From positions 806,001 through 870,000 of the forward strand of contig CAVWAR010000017.1 of the NCBI GenBank assembly GCA_963753075.1: DNA of 64,000 bases. Reading direction: 5' to 3'. The stretch comes from Prado023 sp963753075. Its GTDB lineage: Bacteria; Actinomycetota; Actinomycetes; S36-B12; CAIYMF01. Positions 58,248 through 64,000 of this stretch are shown piece by piece. Positions within the stretch are counted from its first letter, which is position 1. The number at the start of each line of letters is the position of its first letter. A program made the position numbers and the translations under genes. The notes beneath the pieces were generated by a model that worked only from the letters and a program-made list of their open reading frames with translations, was not told the origin of the DNA and did no database searches.

Positions 58248-58286
58248 CCGAGCCGGTGGGGACGCGACCATGACGTGCCGGCTCGG
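58248..58286. terminator. Bidirectional hairpin between convergent genes
   Basis: CCGAGCCGG (58248-58256) and CCGGCTCGG (58278-58286) form a perfect 9-bp stem in the 63-bp space between the multicopper oxidase and the second aldehyde dehydrogenase gene. It could stop both transcripts. Confidence 0.5.
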
Positions 58287-58298
58287 CCCGCACGTCGG

Positions 58299-59744
58299 TC
58301 AGTCGTCCTCCTCGAGGCTGATCATCAGGTGCTTGATCCGGGTGTAGTCCTCGAACCCGTACATCGACAGGTCCTTGCCGTAGCCGGAGTGCTTGAAGCC
58401 GCCATGGGGCATCTCCGCGACCAGCGGGATGTGCGTGTTGATCCAGACAGTTCCGAAGTCCAGGCCCTTGGCCATCCGCAGGCCGCGGGCGATGTCCTTG
58501 GTCCACACCGAGGAGGCCAACCCGTACTGGACGTCGTTGGCCCACATGAGCGCCTGGGCCTCGTCAGCGAAGCCCTGCACTGTCATCACCGGTCCGAAGA
58601 TCTCGTTCTGGATCATCTCGTCGTCCTGGCGCAGCCCGGCGACGACCGTGGGCTCCACGAAGAAGCCCCGTTCGCCCTGCCGGTACCCGCCGGCGACGAC
58701 GTCGGCGTGGTCGGGGGTCCGGCTCAGGAAGCCCAGGACCTGCTCCATCTGGCGCTGGTTGTTCATCGGGGGCACCAGGGCATCGGCGTCCTGCGGCCCG
58801 CCCGCGAACGTCGTGGCCGTGCCCCGGGCCTGCTCGGCGAGGGCAGCCACAAAGTCGTCGTGGATGGCGTCGGCCACGAGGACGCGGGTGGCCGCGGTGC
58901 AGTCCTGGCCTGCGTTGAAGTAGCCCGCCGCAGCAAGCCATTCGGCCGCGGCCGCGACGTCCGCGTCCTGGAAGACCACGACCGGCGCCTTGCCCCCGAG
59001 CTCCAGGTGCACCCGCTTGAGGTCAACAGCCGCAGTGCTCGCCACGGCGATACCAGCGCGGACCGAGCCGGTGATCGAGACCATGTCGGGCCGGGGGTGC
59101 TCCACGAGCGCCTGGCCGGTGCTGCGATCGCCGGTGACGACGTTGAAGACCCCGGGCGGCAGGATGTCGGCGAACAGCTCGGCCATCCGCACCGTGCTGA
59201 CCGGGGTGGTGTCCGACGGCTTGAGCACGACCGTGTTGCCGGCAGCCAGGGCAGGGGCGAACTTCCAGACTGCCATCATCATGGGGTAGTTCCACGGGGT
59301 CACCTGGCCGATCACCCCGACCGGCTCGCGGCGGATCATCGAGGTGAAGCCCTTCATGTACTCCCCCGCCGCACGACCCTCCAGGACCCTCGCCGCACCG
59401 GCGAAGAACCGGATCTGGTCGACCATCGGCGGGATCTCCTCCGCTGCGGTCACCGCGATCGGCTTGCCAGTGTTCTCGCTCTCCAGGGCGATCAGCTCAT
59501 CGGCGTTCGCCTCGACGATGTCGGCGATCCGCAGTAGCGCGGCCTGCCGCTCCGACGGGGTCGTGTTGCGCCAGGAGACGAACGCGTCGGACGCAGCACC
59601 GTAGGCGCGGTCCACGTCCTGGGCACCGGACACCGCTGCCTCGGCGAACACCTCGCCCGTTGTGGGGTTGACCAACTCGGTGGTCTGGCCGGAGAGGGAA
59701 TCGACGGGCTCGCCGTTGACGAAACTGCGGATGATGCGGGTCAC
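58299..59744 (-). CDS. Gamma-aminobutyraldehyde-type dehydrogenase (copy 2)
   Basis: A 481-residue NAD aldehyde dehydrogenase with ITGSVRAG, HLELGGKAPVVVF, catalytic Cys in NAGQDCTAATR and NEIFGPVM. It shares the GQDCTAATR subgroup motif with copy 1, but overall differs strongly, so they may use different aminoaldehydes. GTG 59744 has AAGGAG 7 nt upstream. Divergent from the Lrp gene. Confidence 0.92.
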   Translation of the reverse strand: MTRIIRSFVNGEPVDSLSGQTTELVNPTTGEVFAEAAVSGAQDVDRAYGAASDAFVSWRNTTPSERQAALLRIADIVEANADELIALESENTGKPIAVTAAEEIPPMVDQIRFFAGAARVLEGRAAGEYMKGFTSMIRREPVGVIGQVTPWNYPMMMAVWKFAPALAAGNTVVLKPSDTTPVSTVRMAELFADILPPGVFNVVTGDRSTGQALVEHPRPDMVSITGSVRAGIAVASTAAVDLKRVHLELGGKAPVVVFQDADVAAAAEWLAAAGYFNAGQDCTAATRVLVADAIHDDFVAALAEQARGTATTFAGGPQDADALVPPMNNQRQMEQVLGFLSRTPDHADVVAGGYRQGERGFFVEPTVVAGLRQDDEMIQNEIFGPVMTVQGFADEAQALMWANDVQYGLASSVWTKDIARGLRMAKGLDFGTVWINTHIPLVAEMPHGGFKHSGYGKDLSMYGFEDYTRIKHLMISLEEDD

Positions 59745-59866
59745 TGGGCTCTCCTTCGGATCAGGACGGCGGTGACGCGACCGCCGGATGGCGCCAGAGT
59801 GTAGTCGAGCGGGGGGCGGACCTGCAGGATTGGAGCAGGCCAATCCGTCAGTCCCATGGCGTTCAG

Positions 59867-59881
59867 CGACGCTTTTCGTGG
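59867..59881. promoter_or_regulatory. Copy of the CGACG-N5-CGTCG-like repeat, ALDH2/Lrp promoter
   Basis: CGACG-CTTTT-CGTGG, one mismatch to the exact repeat at 36578-36592. It lies between the divergent starts of the second aldehyde dehydrogenase (123 bp) and the Lrp/AsnC regulator (65 bp). Region 59745-59945 holds no gene. Confidence 0.4.
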
Positions 59882-59945
59882 AATTCGGCTCGTATACCCA
59901 CTGTTTCGCTTGCACCGAAGGCTCATCTGAGGTTCGATTACGCCC

Positions 59946-60419
59946 ATGTCGCAATCCTCCCGACCGGCGCCGGTCCCGCTCGACGACACTGCGAAGGCGA
60001 TCGTCGAGCAGCTCCAGCAGGACGGGCGGCGTCCCTACGCCGCCATCGGCAAGGCCGTCGGCCTGTCCGAGGCCGCGGTGCGTCAGCGGGTCGCCCGCCT
60101 TGTCGAGTCCGGCGTGATCCAGATCGTCGCCGTCACCGACCCGATGCAGGTCGGGTTCCCGCGTGCGGCGATGCTCGGCATCCGCGTCGACGGGGACATC
60201 ACCGACGTCGCTGATCGGCTGGCCGAACTCGACGAGGTCGACTACGTGGTCATCACCGCGGGCGGGTTCGACATCCTCGCCGAGGTCGTCTGCGAGAACG
60301 ACGAGCACCTCCTGGAGATCATGAACAGCAAGATCCGATCGGTCCCGGGGGTCCGAAGCACCGAGACGTTCGTCTACCTGAAGCTCCGCAAGCAGATCTA
60401 CACCTGGGGAACACGATGA
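59946..60419 (+). CDS. Lrp/AsnC-family transcriptional regulator
   Basis: A 157-residue regulator: winged helix-turn-helix (about 10-60, with RPYAAIGKAVGLSEAAVRQRVARL), then a RAM effector domain (about 75-150; LAEVVCENDEHLLEIM). Such proteins sense amino acids or related metabolites. The stop overlaps the start of the transaminase gene (ATGA), so it is cotranscribed with it. It is the best local candidate to bind the shared repeat. Confidence 0.93.
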   Translation: MSQSSRPAPVPLDDTAKAIVEQLQQDGRRPYAAIGKAVGLSEAAVRQRVARLVESGVIQIVAVTDPMQVGFPRAAMLGIRVDGDITDVADRLAELDEVDYVVITAGGFDILAEVVCENDEHLLEIMNSKIRSVPGVRSTETFVYLKLRKQIYTWGTR

Positions 60420-61816
60420 CCACCAGCGACATGTCCTTCACCGAGCCCGGTCCCGACAGCCTTGCCGACACGGCTCGCGACCGGCTCTGGATGCACTTCA
60501 CGCGGCACTCAGTCTACGAGGACGGGCTCGGCCACGTCCCGGTCATCACCCGCGGCGAGGGCGCCCGGATCTGGGACGACCAGGGCAAGTCCTACATCGA
60601 CGGGCTCGCCGGGCTGTTCACCGTCCAGGTGGGCCATGGGCGCACCGAGATCGCGGAGGCCATGGCCAGGCAGGCCGAGCAGCTGGCGTTCTTCCCACTG
60701 TGGTCCTACGCACACCCGGCCGCGATCGAGCTGGCCGACCGGCTGGCCGACCTGGCCCCGGCAGACATCAACCGCACCTTCTTCACCACCGGCGGCGGAG
60801 AGGCCGTCGAGTCGGCGTGGAAGCTGGCCAAGCAGTTCTACAAGCTCACCGGCCAGCCGACCAAGCACAAGGTGATCAGCCGGAACGTCGCCTACCACGG
60901 AACGCCCCAGGGAGCGCTGAGCATCACCGGCATCCCCGCAGCCAAGATCCCCTTCGAGCCGCTTGTCCCCAGTACTCCCAAGGTGCCCAACACCAACTTC
61001 TACCGCGCCCCGGAGCACGGCGACGACATCGTCGCCTTCGGGCACTGGGCGGCCGACCGGATCGCCGAAGCGATCGAGTTCGAGGGACCCGAGAGCGTGG
61101 CTGCGGTGTTCCTCGAGCCGGTGCAGAACTCCGGCGGATGCTTCCCGCCGCCGCCGGGCTACTTCGAGCGCGTGCGCGAGATCTGCGACCAGTACGACGT
61201 GCTGCTCGTGGCCGACGAGACGATCTGCGCGATGGGCCGGATCGGCGACTACTTCGCGATGAACCGCTATGGCGTGCAGCCGGACATCATCACCTTCGCC
61301 AAGGGGATCACCTCGGGGTACGCCCCCCTCGGCGCGATGATGGTCCACGACCGGCTCTTCGAGCCGTTCAGACAGGGCACCAACACGTTCCTGCACGGGT
61401 TCACGTGGGGCGGTCATCCAGTGTCCGCAGCCGCTGCCCTGGCCAACCTCGACATCTTCGCCCGTGAGGACCTCAACGCCCACGTCCGGGACAACGAGGC
61501 TGCCTTCCGGGGCACCCTGGAGAAGCTGCTGGACCTGCCGATCGTCGGCGATGTCCGCGGCGCCGGGTACTTCTACGGCATCGAGCTCGTCAAGGACAAG
61601 GCCACCAAGGAGACGTTCAGCGACGACGAGGCCGAGCGGCTGCTGCGCGGCTACCTGTCGAAGGCACTGTTCGACTCCGGCCTGTACTGCCGTGCCGACG
61701 ACCGCGGTGACCCGGTCATCCAGCTCGCTCCCCCGCTGATCATCGGCCAACCCGAGTTCGACGAGATCGAGGCGATCCTGCGCTCGGTGCTCACCGAGGG
61801 CATGAACCTCCTCTAG
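60416..61816 (+). CDS. Class III aminotransferase, putrescine/diamine type
   Basis: A 466-residue PLP transaminase with FFTTGGGEAVESAWKLAKQ, VADETICAMGR and PLP lysine in FAKGITSGYAPLG. The layout resembles SpuC-type putrescine-pyruvate and omega-amino acid-pyruvate transaminases. It would yield aminobutyraldehyde for the adjacent dehydrogenase. Start overlaps the Lrp stop by 4 bp. Confidence 0.88.
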   Translation: MTTSDMSFTEPGPDSLADTARDRLWMHFTRHSVYEDGLGHVPVITRGEGARIWDDQGKSYIDGLAGLFTVQVGHGRTEIAEAMARQAEQLAFFPLWSYAHPAAIELADRLADLAPADINRTFFTTGGGEAVESAWKLAKQFYKLTGQPTKHKVISRNVAYHGTPQGALSITGIPAAKIPFEPLVPSTPKVPNTNFYRAPEHGDDIVAFGHWAADRIAEAIEFEGPESVAAVFLEPVQNSGGCFPPPPGYFERVREICDQYDVLLVADETICAMGRIGDYFAMNRYGVQPDIITFAKGITSGYAPLGAMMVHDRLFEPFRQGTNTFLHGFTWGGHPVSAAAALANLDIFAREDLNAHVRDNEAAFRGTLEKLLDLPIVGDVRGAGYFYGIELVKDKATKETFSDDEAERLLRGYLSKALFDSGLYCRADDRGDPVIQLAPPLIIGQPEFDEIEAILRSVLTEGMNLL

Positions 61817-61834
61817 GGATTCCGGGGGACCACC

Positions 61835-62485
61835 ATGGGCGAACCGCTGCGCACCGGGGCAACCGACCGGACCACGCCCTCGCGCGATCCCCAGCGCGCC
61901 TCCTACGACCTGGCCGAGGCTCACTCGATCCTGGCGGCGGCCCTGATCGGGCACGCGGGAGCGGTTCGCCCCGACGGGACACCGGTCGTGCTCCCGGTCG
62001 CAGTGGCTCCCGACGGTGACCGCATCCTGTTCCACGGTTCGACCGGTTCACGGCTGTTCCGGGACCTGGCCTCGGGCGCACCCGTGTGCCTGACCGTCAC
62101 CCACCTCGACGGCCTCGTCCTCGCGCGCAGCGCCTTCGAGTCGAGCATGAACTACCGGTGCCTGGTCGCCCTGGGCACGGCTGAGGTCCTGGCCGACGAG
62201 GACAAGCAGGACGCCCTGCAGCGCCTCACCGAGCACCTGGCTCCCGGTCGGTGGGAGTCGCTGCGACCGATGCTGGCCAAGGAGGTTGCCGCCACCACCG
62301 TGCTGGCGCTGCCCCTGACCGAGTTCTCCATCACGATCCGAACCGGTGGCCCTGCCGATCCCGACGACGCCGACTGGCCGGTCTGGTCCGGGCACGTGCC
62401 CATCCGGACCGAGCCGGGAGTCCCGGTCCCCGAGCCGGGCAGCGAGAACCGGCCGGGTCCGGCCATCCCGGCGGCACTGCAGTGA
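61835..62485 (+). CDS. Pyridoxamine 5'-phosphate oxidase-like flavoprotein (Pyridox_ox_2 type)
   Basis: A 216-residue split-barrel protein. The phrases VCLTVTHLDGLVLARSAF and ESSMNYRCLVALGTAEV fit the NimA-like subfamily that binds FMN or heme. It is probably not the true PdxH. GGGGG precedes ATG by 5 nt. Between the transaminase and FAD oxidase it may serve a redox role; unproven. Confidence 0.82.
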   Translation: MGEPLRTGATDRTTPSRDPQRASYDLAEAHSILAAALIGHAGAVRPDGTPVVLPVAVAPDGDRILFHGSTGSRLFRDLASGAPVCLTVTHLDGLVLARSAFESSMNYRCLVALGTAEVLADEDKQDALQRLTEHLAPGRWESLRPMLAKEVAATTVLALPLTEFSITIRTGGPADPDDADWPVWSGHVPIRTEPGVPVPEPGSENRPGPAIPAALQ

Positions 62486-63858
62486 CCGACCTGCGATCGG
62501 TGTCGATGTGGTGGGACACCCTCGGCCCGCCCGCTGAGCCCCGACCTGCCCTGCCCGGCGACATCGACGTCGACGTGGCGATCGTGGGCGCCGGCTACAC
62601 CGGGCTGTGGACCGCGCACTACCTGGCCTCGGGCATCCCGGGGATCCGGATCGCGATCGTCGAGGCGAACGTGGCCGGCTTCGGAGCCAGCGGACGCAAC
62701 GGCGGGTGGTGCTCGGCGCTCTTCCCGGCATCGCTTGACCGGATCGCGCGCACCAGCTCCCGGGACGCCGCGATTGCCATGCAGCACGCCATGCACGGCA
62801 CTGTCGACGAGGTGGGGCGGGTGGCCGCCGCCACCGGCCTGGACATCGACTGGGCAAAGGGTGGCACGGTGGGCCTGGCCAGGACGCCCGTCCAGCTCGA
62901 CCGGGCCCGCGACGAGGTGGCGCACTGGCGATCCTGGGGGTTCGGAGCGGGCGACCACCGGCTGATCGATGCCGAGGAGGCACGCGAGCGCGCCGGCGCC
63001 GCCGATGTGCTCGGAGCCACCTACACCCCACACTGCGCCGCGATCCACCCCGCCCGGTTGGCCCGCGGCCTGGCAGCCCTCGTGGAGTCCCAGGGGGTCC
63101 GGATCTATGAAGCAACCCCCGCGAGCGGCATCGAGCCCGGCGTGGTCCGCACGCCCCGCGGCGATGTCCGGGCGCCGTACGTCGTGCGCGCGACCGAGGG
63201 GTTCACCACCACGCTGGCCGGGCAGCGCCGGGAGGTCCTGCCGGTCTACTCGCTGATGCTGGCGACCGAGCCGCTGCCGGACGAGGTCTGGGACCGGATC
63301 GGGCTGGCTGGGCGGGAGACGTTCACCGACGGTCGACACCTGGTCATCTACGGGCAGCGGACCGCGGACGGGCGGCTGGCCTTCGGCGGCCGCGGAGCGC
63401 CCTACCACTTCGGCTCCCGGATCGATCCGCTGCACGACCGCGACGACGGGGTCCACGACGGGCTGTGGCGGACCCTCACCGGTATTTTCCCGGACGTCGC
63501 CCCCTTCCGGGTCACCCATCGGTGGGGTGGCCCGCTCGGCATCCCGCGTGACTGGTACGCCTCATGCGGGCTGGACCGGCGCTCGGGGTTGGCGTGGGCC
63601 GGAGGCTACGTCGGCGATGGCGTCGCCACCTCCAACCTCGCCGGGCGCACGCTGCGTGACCTGATCACCGGAACCCGCTCCGAGCTCACGGCCCTGCCCT
63701 GGGTGAACCACCGTTCCCGGCGCTGGGAGCCGGAGCCGCTGCGCTGGATTGGGGCAAACGCAGGGCTGGTGTTGATGCAGTCGGCTGATGCCCGCGAGGT
63801 GCGTTCGGGCCGCTCCTCCCGCAGCGCCGCACTGTTCGGGCGTCTCCTGGGCCACTGA
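62482..63858 (+). CDS. FAD-dependent amine oxidase (DAO family, second copy)
   Basis: A 458-residue flavoprotein with FAD fold at VAIVGAGYTGLWTAHYLAS and GASGRNGGWCSALFP, the same subgroup as the PuuB-like protein at 45133-46566 but clearly diverged. GTG 62482 overlaps the preceding stop (GTGA). It may oxidise putrescine or a derivative. Confidence 0.85.
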   Translation: MTDLRSVSMWWDTLGPPAEPRPALPGDIDVDVAIVGAGYTGLWTAHYLASGIPGIRIAIVEANVAGFGASGRNGGWCSALFPASLDRIARTSSRDAAIAMQHAMHGTVDEVGRVAAATGLDIDWAKGGTVGLARTPVQLDRARDEVAHWRSWGFGAGDHRLIDAEEARERAGAADVLGATYTPHCAAIHPARLARGLAALVESQGVRIYEATPASGIEPGVVRTPRGDVRAPYVVRATEGFTTTLAGQRREVLPVYSLMLATEPLPDEVWDRIGLAGRETFTDGRHLVIYGQRTADGRLAFGGRGAPYHFGSRIDPLHDRDDGVHDGLWRTLTGIFPDVAPFRVTHRWGGPLGIPRDWYASCGLDRRSGLAWAGGYVGDGVATSNLAGRTLRDLITGTRSELTALPWVNHRSRRWEPEPLRWIGANAGLVLMQSADAREVRSGRSSRSAALFGRLLGH

Positions 63859-63884
63859 CTGCCCGCTGGTGGTGATCCCCCCGC

Positions 63885-64000
63885 ATGGAGTCCGCGCCCC
63901 GGGCGGACCACCATGGATCCGTGGACATCTCCGCGTTCGAACCCGCCCCCACCCGCCGTGACGCCGATGCCGTCGTCGACCGCGCCGTCGCGCGCGCGGC
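63885..64000 (+). CDS. Start of an unidentified gene at the window edge
   Basis: An open reading from ATG 63885 (or GTG 63921) runs off the end. The visible 38 residues include VDISAFEPAPTRRDADAVV and do not identify a family. It starts 26 bp after the FAD oxidase gene on the same strand, so it may belong to the same operon. Confidence 0.4.
   Translation, partial: MESAPRADHHGSVDISAFEPAPTRRDADAVVDRAVARA

Noticed and set aside
61835..62485. Identification as PdxH of vitamin B6 synthesis
   Set aside because: The sequence fits the Pyridox_ox_2/NimA-like subfamily rather than PdxH, so the vitamin B6 role is not supported.

Overview
The window is high-GC DNA (about two thirds G+C by eye) from an actinomycete (Actinomycetota). 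The evidence is a Pup-proteasome locus (pup start, dop, mpa), a mycothiol gene (mshC), a 13E12-family HNH gene, a tRNA m1A58 methyltransferase next to mpa, SURF1 (an aa3-type oxidase assembly factor, so aerobic) and the non-mevalonate isoprenoid genes dxr and ispG. The genus cannot be told from this sequence alone. LAYOUT. 1-9 kb: the Pup-proteasome neighbourhood on the minus strand (pup, dop, mpa, trmI, an M50 protease with CBS domains), interrupted by a YkvA-family membrane protein and a glucose-type PTS permease, and closed by a divergent RecB-like nuclease. 9-17 kb: a MacB/FtsX-type ABC exporter pair, a HAD phosphatase and cobalamin-dependent methionine synthase. 17-22.5 kb: a scarred accessory stretch holding a lipoprotein gene and a PKD-type secreted-protein gene that both change reading frame several times, a C-terminal relic of a 13E12 HNH gene, a secreted FG-GAP beta-propeller protein and an intact 13E12 gene with a LexA-like box upstream. 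22.5-36.5 kb: housekeeping genes (pgi, mshC, SURF1, proS, a HAD hydrolase, a GNAT enzyme, a DUF697-type GTPase, ispG, a TauE/SafE transporter, rseP, dxr). 36.7-64 kb: a large nitrogen-catabolic island centred on polyamines. It holds gabT, a saccharopine-dehydrogenase-like enzyme, an agmatinase-family ureohydrolase, mmsA, a PuuB-like FAD oxidase, an ABC polyamine importer with two divergent binding proteins, two aminobutyraldehyde-type dehydrogenases, an Lrp/AsnC regulator, a putrescine-type transaminase, a Pyridox_ox_2 flavoprotein and a second FAD amine oxidase. Unrelated-looking genes are interspersed (lysoplasmalogenase, a secreted conserved protein, an EAL-domain relic, a Ser/Thr kinase, a D-2-hydroxyacid dehydrogenase, a multicopper oxidase). 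HOW THE ISLAND COULD WORK (inference). Polyamines enter through the Pot transporter and agmatine is hydrolysed to putrescine. Terminal amines are removed by the transaminase or the FAD oxidases. The resulting aminoaldehydes are oxidised by the two aldehyde dehydrogenases to GABA (C4) or beta-alanine (C3). GabT removes the second amine, and MmsA could turn malonate semialdehyde from the C3 branch into acetyl-CoA. A succinate-semialdehyde dehydrogenase and a gamma-glutamylputrescine synthetase are not seen here. A shared inverted repeat, CGACG-N5-CGTCG, exact upstream of gabT and near-exact upstream of the dehydrogenase-pot operon and in the aldehyde dehydrogenase/Lrp divergent promoter, suggests common control. 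No tRNA, rRNA, CRISPR array or transposase was recognised.
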